Part shown: positions 5,281 to 15,243 of the stretch, in pieces | Layout: every line of letters begins with the position of its first letter | How positions within the stretch are numbered: position 1 is the first letter of the stretch | NCBI GenBank assembly: GCA_036785325.1 | Contig: JAXIVH010000324.1 | Span: 62,001-126,000 of the forward strand | Source of the DNA: Urophycis tenuis | Taxonomy: Eukaryota; Chordata; Actinopteri; Gadiformes; Phycidae | DNA length: 64,000 bases | Direction: 5' to 3' | Position numbers and translations under genes: made by a program | Notes under the pieces: model-generated | What the model was told of the DNA's origin: nothing | The model's input: only the letters and a program-made list of their open reading frames with translations | The model's database searches: none

Positions 5281-7478
5281 GGGGACCCGGCGTTTAACAC
5301 CCCCCTCCAGTGATGGAAGAAAGCGTCGCCAGTCTCCGCTGTCCAGCTGATGTTGTCCTCCTCAGTGGAGAACTGGCTTTGCGGCAGGAGGGGGATGTGG
5401 GGCATGTTCCTCTCCAACTGCTGGTTGAGGACGGCGAGGTTCTCCTGCTCCTCTGTAGGGAGGGCCGTGGAGAAGTTGACCTGCTGGATCAACACCTCCG
5501 CTCCAGGGAACCGCTTCCTGGCCGCTCTCAACGCAGCCTGGGCATTCTTAATCGTTGTCTCTTTTGACTTGTTGGCCCTGCTATAGATACCAAACGACAT
5601 GATTATTTTTTCTACGACCAGCCCCTCAATAGGGGTGGTCTTCTCCATCAGGGCCTGCGCGTGCCTGAAATGGGATTCAGGGAAACAGTCCACCTGCAGG
5701 TCCTGGATGTCATGTTCAGGGAGGCTAGCAAGGTTAGAGTCACCCATAATGAGCCACTTAGAGCCCACGTTGAGGTTCCAGTCCAACAACTTACGTGCCG
5801 TATGTGGGTGCACCCTGACCCTGCGACCTCCCCTTCTCTCGGTGGTGGTCTCGTCTCTCGGCTCCTCACCTCGGTCCCGGACAGACCGCAATACCTCCGC
5901 GGCGGCCCGTGAGGTGGAAGGGCCCTCGTCGTGGTCCTCCAGATCGAGGAGGTCCCCGGTCCCCGATGCGTCGGGCCCCGGGGATGGAGAAGGAGAACAG
6001 GGGGTGGGTCCTCCCACCAACTCACCTCTTCTCCCTCGTGTGAGTCCCAGAAGGCCGTCCTCCCCGTCAGCCCCGTCATCCTCGTCCGACGAGACTTCAG
6101 GGGACGCCCTCCTGGCCCTCCTGGGGGCCCTCCGTTCCAGGGGGGGACACGCCATTGGCTGCGAGGGGGTGAGGACGGCCGCCGTCGGGGGGACGAACCA
6201 ATCCGGCGACAGCTCCTCCAAGCCCGTCACGGTGCCGGACCCCGCAGAGGCCGGTCTCGCTGGCGTGCCCCGGGTCCCGGTCGCCGGAGGTGGGCGGTGA
6301 GGGCCAGCATGACGAGCCGGCGATGAGGTGGGGGAAGACAGTGCGCGGCCGGAAGGCAACAGCGACGCCGACGGAGCCCTGGACCTCGGGGGCAGAACGT
6401 CAGGGACCAGGATCGGTGTGGGGTCCCTCTCCTGCTCCCACAGCGTCGTGAGCCTGGTCTCAGCGGCGTCGAGCGTCTCCCCAGTGAGACGGGGCAGGTT
6501 CCTGCGGGCCCAGCGGGTCGCCACACCGAAGGCCTCCCTCCAGGTCTCATTGAGGAGACCCCTGAGTCTCCCAAACAAGTCCTCAAGGCATTCCTCATAG
6601 TGTTGCCTTAATATAAGGCAAATTGTGTGTCCCCACTCCCTCGCAGCCCCCTCTATCAGGAGGCGCGTGGTCTGAGTAGGGACCGCTGGTTTAATCATGG
6701 CGGCCAGCGTGGCCACCATTTTGTGAATGGTCCGGGGCCCTTCCCCACGGGCCCCAGATGACACGTTAGAAAGGTGGTGGGTCACCTTAATTACAGCGTA
6801 CAGTTCTTTAATGAGACGCTTCAATTCCAAATTGGCAGGGATACGCCTCACCTCATGTCCATCGCGGTCGCGATCCGGTCCTCTGGCGACGTCAGCGTAG
6901 GTCCCGGTACCAGGCCCAAAGCCAGACCGCCGAGAAGCCCCAGGCGGAGGCACTGGCCAGTTTAGGTTAGGGGGGTTACCCCTCCAATAACGGAGGGGAG
7001 GTGCACGGTCCATCCGACCGTGGAACCCCCGGCGGTCATAGCCCCGGTACCCGGCCCGAGGACCCACGTCTCTCATAGGTGATCGGGGGTGCGTATCCCT
7101 GGTGTATGATAGGGGGCGTTGGTCCCTCTGGTGTGGGTGTCGACGTCTCTCTCTGGATGGTGAGGCGGGGCGCCTATTGGTAGGCCCCCTGGGTGGACGA
7201 CGGGGAGGGCCCGGTGGCGGTGATGGACGCCGAGCCCTGGGTGGCGAGCGAGGGCGTCTCGTCATCGGAGGGGAGTAAACCCGCACGTACCTCTGCGGCG
7301 AGCGTGGTCTCTCCCTCATCCTGCCAGGCGGACGTCCGTGCCACCGGGGTGATGGAGCCCGTCGATCATCGGACCACGTGCGCGGCCTATCCGTAGGCGC
7401 ATAAACGTGTCCGTCCCAGGATGGCGAGCGTCGGCGATAACGGCGCCTGCCGTATCTAACCAATGTCCACTCGGACAT
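5277..7478 (-). CDS. ORF1: basic N-terminus, helical core and C-terminal SGNH/GDSL-like domain
   Basis: A 733-aa protein. Residues 1-178 are very rich in Arg, Pro and Ser with RS/RSP runs, probably disordered and RNA-binding. Residues about 205-352 are charged and predicted helical. Residues 353-555 are Pro/Ser/Thr-rich with an acidic patch (SSDEDDGADGED, 463-474). Residues about 563-733 look like an SGNH-fold hydrolase: block I GDSN at 579-582, a block III-like SFGIY at 628-632, and a block V-like DNISW at 708-712. The usual Asn of block III is Tyr632 and the usual catalytic His of DxxH is Ser711, so activity is doubtful. SGNH-type esterase domains are known in ORF1 of some CR1/L2 LINEs; a role in RNA or membrane handling here is inference. 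The ATG is the first AUG after the hammerhead cleavage site and has A at -3. The stop TGA (5279-5277) overlaps the first codon of ORF2. Confidence 0.85.
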   Translation of the reverse strand: MSEWTLVRYGRRRYRRRSPSWDGHVYAPTDRPRTWSDDRRAPSPRWHGRPPGRMRERPRSPQRYVRVYSPPMTRRPRSPPRARRPSPPPGPPRRPPRGPTNRRPASPSRERRRHPHQRDQRPLSYTRDTHPRSPMRDVGPRAGYRGYDRRGFHGRMDRAPPLRYWRGNPPNLNWPVPPPGASRRSGFGPGTGTYADVARGPDRDRDGHEVRRIPANLELKRLIKELYAVIKVTHHLSNVSSGARGEGPRTIHKMVATLAAMIKPAVPTQTTRLLIEGAAREWGHTICLILRQHYEECLEDLFGRLRGLLNETWREAFGVATRWARRNLPRLTGETLDAAETRLTTLWEQERDPTPILVPDVLPPRSRAPSASLLPSGRALSSPTSSPARHAGPHRPPPATGTRGTPARPASAGSGTVTGLEELSPDWFVPPTAAVLTPSQPMACPPLERRAPRRARRASPEVSSDEDDGADGEDGLLGLTRGRRGELVGGPTPCSPSPSPGPDASGTGDLLDLEDHDEGPSTSRAAAEVLRSVRDRGEEPRDETTTERRGGRRVRVHPHTARKLLDWNLNVGSKWLIMGDSNLASLPEHDIQDLQVDCFPESHFRHAQALMEKTTPIEGLVVEKIIMSFGIYSRANKSKETTIKNAQAALRAARKRFPGAEVLIQQVNFSTALPTEEQENLAVLNQQLERNMPHIPLLPQSQFSTEEDNISWTAETGDAFFHHWRGVLNAGSP

Positions 7479-7580
7479 TGTATTAGTGGAGAGTGTGATA
7501 ACGCTGTGTCTCGAAAAAAATTAAATAAAAAATTGGAACGAGAGTAAAAGTTTAACAAAGTAACTATTTATTTAAAACAA

Positions 7581-7631
7581 GTGCAAAAAACGACGTTTCG
7601 GCCAGTATTCTGGCCTTCTTCAGGTTTGCAC
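7581..7631 (-). ncRNA. Hammerhead ribozyme, unit 2
   Basis: Same sequence and fold as at 1500-1550. It lies in the leader of the ORF1 that starts at 7478. Confidence 0.88.
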
Positions 7632-8291
7632 AAAACTAAAAAACATAAAAAGCACAAATGTTGTGGCGAACTCTCTCTTGGCAGGTAAGGTTGAGACTGT
7701 GAGATCGCAAGGACCCCAACCCAATTGACTCCAACAGGGAACGCCCTCCCATTTGATTGGAGCCAACAGGTTGGTTCCAGATCGCGGCAGCCCACAATCC
7801 CACCCCCTGTGCAACAGTTAATATAACTTTCTTTTATTGAAATATAATACAAGTAATAAGAGACACAGATAAGTAAATAAATAATAACTGAACACGGTAA
7901 CAGCGAACATATATGTAGAAAAAAAATTAAATATATTTTTTTATGTAAGGCGATCATGTGACTAACGTCACTTCTACAAACGAGTTAAAAAGAAAAACAA
8001 TGAACATTAGTGGAGTTGATAATAATAAACAAAGTTGTTATATATAGAACTGATTATAGTGTTTTTATAAAAACTAAACATTTAATACAAACAAAGAAAT
8101 GAATCAATTAGAAAAGTCGCGATCGCTGTTACCATGATGTCATTGGCCAGCAGTCAGTAAATGACATCATGGTCCAAGCCCCACGCAATCAAATTCCAAA
8201 CATTACATCCATATATATTTATTTTTATTGATACTTGCAATACTCACCTACACCCAAAATATCCTGGATCTAAACTTGAATTGTAAATTAT
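7632..8291 (-). promoter_or_regulatory. Control region, unit 2
   Basis: Repeat of 1551-2210, with the inverted repeat at 8131-8173 and the TATA-like box at 8038-8046. Confidence 0.5.
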
Positions 8292-9148
8292 GATGTTGAT
8301 TAGGGTCCAGGTCAGGGTCATCCAAAGCAGTTCCAATAGAGGTCAGAGGTCACTGTTAAGGTAGGTTATGGTTAGGTCTGAGGAACAATGTTATATTGAG
8401 GTTAAATTGAGGTTTTTGAAAATGAATGTTGATTATGGTTAGGATTAGGGTTAGGGTTGGATCAAATTGGGTTATGATTAGGGTTTAGGGTTAGGGTAAG
8501 ATTAAATTAGGTTATGTTTAGGATTAGGGTTAGGGTTAGGGTTAGAACAAATAGGGTTATGATTAGGGTTTAGGGTTAGGGTAAGATTAAATTAGGTTAT
8601 GTTTAGGATTAGGGTTAGGGTTAGGGTTAGAACAAATAGGGTTATGGTTAGGGTTAGGGTTAGGATTAGAATAAATTGGGTTAAGGTTAGGTCAAATTGG
8701 ATTATGATGTTAGGCTGAGGTTAAGGTTAGGCCTAAGGAAACAATGTTATATTGCAATTAAATTAATTATTGTATTGAGGTTAGGGTTGGGGTGAGGGTT
8801 ATGGTTAGGTCTGAGGAACAATGTTATATTGAGGTTAAGTTGAGGTTTTTGAAAATAAATGTTGATTATGGTTAGGATTAGGGTTAGGGTTGGATCAAAT
8901 TGGGTTATGGTTAGGGTTTAGGGTTAGGGTAAGATTAAATTAGGTTATGGTTAGGGTTAGGGTTAGGATTAGAACAAATAGGGTTATGGTTAGGGTTAGG
9001 GTTAGGATTAGAATAAATTGGGTTAGGGTTAGGTCAAATTGGATTATGATGTTAGGCTGAGGTTAAGGTTAGGCCTAAGGAAACAATGTTATATTACAAT
9101 TAAATTAATTATTGTATTGAGGTTAGGGTTGGGGTGAGGGTGAGGGTT
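8292..9148 (+). repeat. Degenerate telomere-like tract, unit 2
   Basis: Repeat of 2211-3067, ending in GAGGGTT against the 3' end of the element at 9149. Confidence 0.9.
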
Positions 9149-9162
9149 CAGCTCAGGAGTCC

Positions 9163-11361
9163 TCACCAGGGGTAGATGGATTTTGCCCCCAGCAGGTGGA
9201 GCCAAACCATCACCCTGTCCCTCCTCTGTGCAGGGGTCCAGGTAACATTGCTCTGTAGTACAGTATACCTAAAGGCACCCAGACCATGCATAAGGAAATG
9301 CTGCACCACCGGTGAGTCAAGGTCCCCCTTGAGGTGCACTTCTAATCTAAGGCGCTTGATGTGGGACGATACCTGGACGCCGGTGCCGCCAACAAACTGC
9401 GCTGGACAAAGGGAGCAGAAAATCAGATAAATGCAGTTGGATGTTTTTGGGGTCGAGGCCTGTGTGACCTCGTGCCAGGCATGCGTTTGCTTATTAGAAA
9501 TAAATCTCAATTTCATGAAATGTGTGTCTATAATGGTCGTCCTTGCTCTGTCCTCTGATGAGGACAGGGTAGCCCGTACTAACATGTCCCTCAAGTTTTT
9601 ACTACGCCTGAAGGCCGAGATGACCCTATATTCTGTAAAGGGCTCCTGCTGCCCCAGGAACCTCGCGAAGTTGGCCTTCAGGCTGCTGTTCAGAGTAACC
9701 GTCATTGAGCTATATGTGTTGATAAGGGGAATGGGCTTGTCCAGGCCCCTCTCAGTCCTGTCCGAGAAAGTCTTCAGACAGAGCCTGAGGAAGGACCTGG
9801 AATAACCCCTATCCCTCAAGGCCCTAAAGAGAATGGCGACCGCCTGCCCAAAGTCCCCGTCCCTTGTACAAATCCTCCTGAATCTAAGGATCTGGGATTT
9901 CACCAGTCCCTTGTAGGTGTGCTTCGGGTGGAAGCTGCTTTTATGCAAGAGGGCGTGGGTGTCAGTCTTCTTAAAGAAGACTTTGATGTTTAATTTTAAA
10001 TCGGTCAGAAAGTCCGGTCCCTTGTAAGTCGTGGTGTCAAGGAAGTCTATGGTCTGGGAGTTGAGTTCATAGGTCAATTGGATAGAAGGGTCGTAAGCGT
10101 TAAGTGTCAGTACAAATTGTGTGAATTGAATTTTGGAGCCCGGCCAAATTCCCCATATGTCATCCAAATATCTGTAGTAGTGTAGGGGCCTTAGGGGACA
10201 AGTGGCCAGGGCCTCCTCCTCCCAATTGGCCATATAAATATTGGCGTAGGCCGGGGCGAATTTCTTGCCCATAGCCGTGCCTTTAGTTTGGAGATAAAAG
10301 TCCCCATTGAAAATGAAATCGTTTTTAGTCAGGTTAATGTCTAGCAGCTTTAAGAGCTGCATGTCGGGTCGGGTCGGGTCGGGATACCTGTTGAAGAATC
10401 GTCTTACACACTGGATGCCGGCCTCTATAGGGATGTTGGTGTAGAGGCTCTTGACATCCATGGAAAACAGTAGGGCCCCCGGTGGCACCTTGAGGCCCTT
10501 GACGATCCCCACAAAGTGGTAGGTATCCTTAATATAGGAGGGGTGTCTGGTCGAGAGGGGGTTAAGGAAGTGGTCGATGTATTCTGCTGTCCGGTACGTC
10601 TCACTGCCACAGTCTGAAACTATGGGCCTACCCGGAGGGACCTCAAAGGGGACCGTCCAGGTGGCGGGGTCCTTATGTATTTTTGGCAGTATATAAAAGC
10701 GTCTGGCCCTCGGTTCCTCATCCCCCCCGATTAGATAACGGCGTTGTTTAGAATTGATGAATTTAGCTCTAAAGAGGGAGTCAATGATGTTTATGACCTC
10801 TTTAATGGTGTCAAGGTAAATAGGTCCGTCTAATTTCCGATAGTAGACCTCATCCCTGAGCTGGCGCTCTGCCTCTAGGACATATTGGTCCCTGCTGAGG
10901 ACGACCACTGCAGATCCCTTGTCAGCGGGTTTAATAACAATCTCCCTGTTTTGTTTTAGTTGGGTAAGGGCCTCTAGTTCGCCAGGCGATAGGTTGGGCT
11001 TCTCGCTGGGCGTCCTATACTGTTTTTTGAGTGTTGAAAGGTCACATGTTATGAGTCTGTGCAACGCCTCCGGGAGGGCCCCCGATGGGGGCGTCCAAAG
11101 GGAAGGGCCCCCGAAAGGCGGTGCAGTACCAGTACTATCCTGGAAAAAGCTGATTAATTTGAGCCTCCTATGGTAATTATAAACATCACATTTCAATTGT
11201 TTTTTAAGCTCCCGTTCTAAACAGTGAGTAGGGATAAAAGACAAACCTCTGTTCAAGAGGGTTGTCTGTGGCGCTGTTAAGCGTAGGTCCTTGGTCAAAT
11301 TGACAATTGTCTTACCCCCTAAGGAGGGAACGTCCTTTACCCCTGCCGGTGTCGGGCTCAA
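9163..11361 (-). CDS. ORF2 PLE reverse transcriptase, copy 2
   Basis: Same 732 residues as the copy at 3082-5280. RT motifs are intact and the GIY-YIG substitutions are the same. Confidence 0.95.
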   Translation of the reverse strand: MSPTPAGVKDVPSLGGKTIVNLTKDLRLTAPQTTLLNRGLSFIPTHCLERELKKQLKCDVYNYHRRLKLISFFQDSTGTAPPFGGPSLWTPPSGALPEALHRLITCDLSTLKKQYRTPSEKPNLSPGELEALTQLKQNREIVIKPADKGSAVVVLSRDQYVLEAERQLRDEVYYRKLDGPIYLDTIKEVINIIDSLFRAKFINSKQRRYLIGGDEEPRARRFYILPKIHKDPATWTVPFEVPPGRPIVSDCGSETYRTAEYIDHFLNPLSTRHPSYIKDTYHFVGIVKGLKVPPGALLFSMDVKSLYTNIPIEAGIQCVRRFFNRYPDPTRPDMQLLKLLDINLTKNDFIFNGDFYLQTKGTAMGKKFAPAYANIYMANWEEEALATCPLRPLHYYRYLDDIWGIWPGSKIQFTQFVLTLNAYDPSIQLTYELNSQTIDFLDTTTYKGPDFLTDLKLNIKVFFKKTDTHALLHKSSFHPKHTYKGLVKSQILRFRRICTRDGDFGQAVAILFRALRDRGYSRSFLRLCLKTFSDRTERGLDKPIPLINTYSSMTVTLNSSLKANFARFLGQQEPFTEYRVISAFRRSKNLRDMLVRATLSSSEDRARTTIIDTHFMKLRFISNKQTHAWHEVTQASTPKTSNCIYLIFCSLCPAQFVGGTGVQVSSHIKRLRLEVHLKGDLDSPVVQHFLMHGLGAFRYTVLQSNVTWTPAQRRDRVMVWLHLLGAKSIYPW

Positions 11362-13559
11362 GGGGACCCGGCGTTTAACACCCCCCTCCAGTGATGGAAG
11401 AAAGCGTCGCCAGTCTCCGCTGTCCAGCTGATGTTGTCCTCCTCAGTGGAGAACTGGCTTTGCGGCAGGAGGGGGATGTGGGGCATGTTCCTCTCCAACT
11501 GCTGGTTGAGGACGGCGAGGTTCTCCTGCTCCTCTGTAGGGAGGGCCGTGGAGAAGTTGACCTGCTGGATCAACACCTCCGCTCCAGGGAACCGCTTCCT
11601 GGCCGCTCTCAACGCAGCCTGGGCATTCTTAATCGTTGTCTCTTTTGACTTGTTGGCCCTGCTATAGATACCAAACGACATGATTATTTTTTCTACGACC
11701 AGCCCCTCAATAGGGGTGGTCTTCTCCATCAGGGCCTGCGCGTGCCTGAAATGGGATTCAGGGAAACAGTCCACCTGCAGGTCCTGGATGTCATGTTCAG
11801 GGAGGCTAGCAAGGTTAGAGTCACCCATAATGAGCCACTTAGAGCCCACGTTGAGGTTCCAGTCCAACAACTTACGTGCCGTATGTGGGTGCACCCTGAC
11901 CCTGCGACCTCCCCTTCTCTCGGTGGTGGTCTCGTCTCTCGGCTCCTCACCTCGGTCCCGGACAGACCGCAATACCTCCGCGGCGGCCCGTGAGGTGGAA
12001 GGGCCCTCGTCGTGGTCCTCCAGATCGAGGAGGTCCCCGGTCCCCGATGCGTCGGGCCCCGGGGATGGAGAAGGAGAACAGGGGGTGGGTCCTCCCACCA
12101 ACTCACCTCTTCTCCCTCGTGTGAGTCCCAGAAGGCCGTCCTCCCCGTCAGCCCCGTCATCCTCGTCCGACGAGACTTCAGGGGACGCCCTCCTGGCCCT
12201 CCTGGGGGCCCTCCGTTCCAGGGGGGGACACGCCATTGGCTGCGAGGGGGTGAGGACGGCCGCCGTCGGGGGGACGAACCAATCCGGCGACAGCTCCTCC
12301 AAGCCCGTCACGGTGCCGGACCCCGCAGAGGCCGGTCTCGCTGGCGTGCCCCGGGTCCCGGTCGCCGGAGGTGGGCGGTGAGGGCCAGCATGACGAGCCG
12401 GCGATGAGGTGGGGGAAGACAGTGCGCGGCCGGAAGGCAACAGCGACGCCGACGGAGCCCTGGACCTCGGGGGCAGAACGTCAGGGACCAGGATCGGTGT
12501 GGGGTCCCTCTCCTGCTCCCACAGCGTCGTGAGCCTGGTCTCAGCGGCGTCGAGCGTCTCCCCAGTGAGACGGGGCAGGTTCCTGCGGGCCCAGCGGGTC
12601 GCCACACCGAAGGCCTCCCTCCAGGTCTCATTGAGGAGACCCCTGAGTCTCCCAAACAAGTCCTCAAGGCATTCCTCATAGTGTTGCCTTAATATAAGGC
12701 AAATTGTGTGTCCCCACTCCCTCGCAGCCCCCTCTATCAGGAGGCGCGTGGTCTGAGTAGGGACCGCTGGTTTAATCATGGCGGCCAGCGTGGCCACCAT
12801 TTTGTGAATGGTCCGGGGCCCTTCCCCACGGGCCCCAGATGACACGTTAGAAAGGTGGTGGGTCACCTTAATTACAGCGTACAGTTCTTTAATGAGACGC
12901 TTCAATTCCAAATTGGCAGGGATACGCCTCACCTCATGTCCATCGCGGTCGCGATCCGGTCCTCTGGCGACGTCAGCGTAGGTCCCGGTACCAGGCCCAA
13001 AGCCAGACCGCCGAGAAGCCCCAGGCGGAGGCACTGGCCAGTTTAGGTTAGGGGGGTTACCCCTCCAATAACGGAGGGGAGGTGCACGGTCCATCCGACC
13101 GTGGAACCCCCGGCGGTCATAGCCCCGGTACCCGGCCCGAGGACCCACGTCTCTCATAGGTGATCGGGGGTGCGTATCCCTGGTGTATGATAGGGGGCGT
13201 TGGTCCCTCTGGTGTGGGTGTCGACGTCTCTCTCTGGATGGTGAGGCGGGGCGCCTATTGGTAGGCCCCCTGGGTGGACGACGGGGAGGGCCCGGTGGCG
13301 GTGATGGACGCCGAGCCCTGGGTGGCGAGCGAGGGCGTCTCGTCATCGGAGGGGAGTAAACCCGCACGTACCTCTGCGGCGAGCGTGGTCTCTCCCTCAT
13401 CCTGCCAGGCGGACGTCCGTGCCACCGGGGTGATGGAGCCCGTCGATCATCGGACCACGTGCGCGGCCTATCCGTAGGCGCATAAACGTGTCCGTCCCAG
13501 GATGGCGAGCGTCGGCGATAACGGCGCCTGCCGTATCTAACCAATGTCCACTCGGACAT
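11358..13559 (-). CDS. ORF1 (SGNH-like), copy 2
   Basis: Same 733 residues as the copy at 5277-7478, paired with the ORF2 at 9163-11361 through the same T-TGA overlap. No break seen. Confidence 0.85.
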   Translation of the reverse strand: MSEWTLVRYGRRRYRRRSPSWDGHVYAPTDRPRTWSDDRRAPSPRWHGRPPGRMRERPRSPQRYVRVYSPPMTRRPRSPPRARRPSPPPGPPRRPPRGPTNRRPASPSRERRRHPHQRDQRPLSYTRDTHPRSPMRDVGPRAGYRGYDRRGFHGRMDRAPPLRYWRGNPPNLNWPVPPPGASRRSGFGPGTGTYADVARGPDRDRDGHEVRRIPANLELKRLIKELYAVIKVTHHLSNVSSGARGEGPRTIHKMVATLAAMIKPAVPTQTTRLLIEGAAREWGHTICLILRQHYEECLEDLFGRLRGLLNETWREAFGVATRWARRNLPRLTGETLDAAETRLTTLWEQERDPTPILVPDVLPPRSRAPSASLLPSGRALSSPTSSPARHAGPHRPPPATGTRGTPARPASAGSGTVTGLEELSPDWFVPPTAAVLTPSQPMACPPLERRAPRRARRASPEVSSDEDDGADGEDGLLGLTRGRRGELVGGPTPCSPSPSPGPDASGTGDLLDLEDHDEGPSTSRAAAEVLRSVRDRGEEPRDETTTERRGGRRVRVHPHTARKLLDWNLNVGSKWLIMGDSNLASLPEHDIQDLQVDCFPESHFRHAQALMEKTTPIEGLVVEKIIMSFGIYSRANKSKETTIKNAQAALRAARKRFPGAEVLIQQVNFSTALPTEEQENLAVLNQQLERNMPHIPLLPQSQFSTEEDNISWTAETGDAFFHHWRGVLNAGSP

Positions 13560-13661
13560 TGTATTAGTGGAGAGTGTGATAACGCTGTGTCTCGAAAAAA
13601 ATTAAATAAAAAATTGGAACGAGAGTAAAAGTTTAACAAAGTAACTATTTATTTAAAACAA

Positions 13662-13712
13662 GTGCAAAAAACGACGTTTCGGCCAGTATTCTGGCCTTCT
13701 TCAGGTTTGCAC
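13662..13712 (-). ncRNA. Hammerhead ribozyme, unit 3
   Basis: Same as at 1500-1550; leader of the ORF1 starting at 13559. Confidence 0.88.
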
Positions 13713-14372
13713 AAAACTAAAAAACATAAAAAGCACAAATGTTGTGGCGAACTCTCTCTTGGCAGGTAAGGTTGAGACTGTGAGATCGCAAGGACCCCAA
13801 CCCAATTGACTCCAACAGGGAACGCCCTCCCATTTGATTGGAGCCAACAGGTTGGTTCCAGATCGCGGCAGCCCACAATCCCACCCCCTGTGCAACAGTT
13901 AATATAACTTTCTTTTATTGAAATATAATACAAGTAATAAGAGACACAGATAAGTAAATAAATAATAACTGAACACGGTAACAGCGAACATATATGTAGA
14001 AAAAAAATTAAATATATTTTTTTATGTAAGGCGATCATGTGACTAACGTCACTTCTACAAACGAGTTAAAAAGAAAAACAATGAACATTAGTGGAGTTGA
14101 TAATAATAAACAAAGTTGTTATATATAGAACTGATTATAGTGTTTTTATAAAAACTAAACATTTAATACAAACAAAGAAATGAATCAATTAGAAAAGTCG
14201 CGATCGCTGTTACCATGATGTCATTGGCCAGCAGTCAGTAAATGACATCATGGTCCAAGCCCCACGCAATCAAATTCCAAACATTACATCCATATATATT
14301 TATTTTTATTGATACTTGCAATACTCACCTACACCCAAAATATCCTGGATCTAAACTTGAATTGTAAATTAT
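13713..14372 (-). promoter_or_regulatory. Control region, unit 3
   Basis: Repeat of 1551-2210, with the inverted repeat at 14212-14254. Confidence 0.5.
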
Positions 14373-15229
14373 GATGTTGATTAGGGTCCAGGTCAGGGTC
14401 ATCCAAAGCAGTTCCAATAGAGGTCAGAGGTCACTGTTAAGGTAGGTTATGGTTAGGTCTGAGGAACAATGTTATATTGAGGTTAAATTGAGGTTTTTGA
14501 AAATGAATGTTGATTATGGTTAGGATTAGGGTTAGGGTTGGATCAAATTGGGTTATGATTAGGGTTTAGGGTTAGGGTAAGATTAAATTAGGTTATGTTT
14601 AGGATTAGGGTTAGGGTTAGGGTTAGAACAAATAGGGTTATGATTAGGGTTTAGGGTTAGGGTAAGATTAAATTAGGTTATGTTTAGGATTAGGGTTAGG
14701 GTTAGGGTTAGAACAAATAGGGTTATGGTTAGGGTTAGGGTTAGGATTAGAATAAATTGGGTTAAGGTTAGGTCAAATTGGATTATGATGTTAGGCTGAG
14801 GTTAAGGTTAGGCCTAAGGAAACAATGTTATATTGCAATTAAATTAATTATTGTATTGAGGTTAGGGTTGGGGTGAGGGTTATGGTTAGGTCTGAGGAAC
14901 AATGTTATATTGAGGTTAAGTTGAGGTTTTTGAAAATAAATGTTGATTATGGTTAGGATTAGGGTTAGGGTTGGATCAAATTGGGTTATGGTTAGGGTTT
15001 AGGGTTAGGGTAAGATTAAATTAGGTTATGGTTAGGGTTAGGGTTAGGATTAGAACAAATAGGGTTATGGTTAGGGTTAGGGTTAGGATTAGAATAAATT
15101 GGGTTAGGGTTAGGTCAAATTGGATTATGATGTTAGGCTGAGGTTAAGGTTAGGCCTAAGGAAACAATGTTATATTACAATTAAATTAATTATTGTATTG
15201 AGGTTAGGGTTGGGGTGAGGGTGAGGGTT
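14373..15229 (+). repeat. Degenerate telomere-like tract, unit 3
   Basis: Repeat of 2211-3067, with the same internal duplications. Confidence 0.9.
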
Positions 15230-15243
15230 CAGCTCAGGAGTCC

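Noticed and set aside
5599..6300. 233-codon open frame on the plus strand, repeated in every unit
   Set aside because: It is antisense to ORF1 in very GC-rich, low-complexity coding sequence where stops are rare. The protein is Ser/Pro/Arg-rich without any domain, and ORF1 on the other strand has recognisable motifs.
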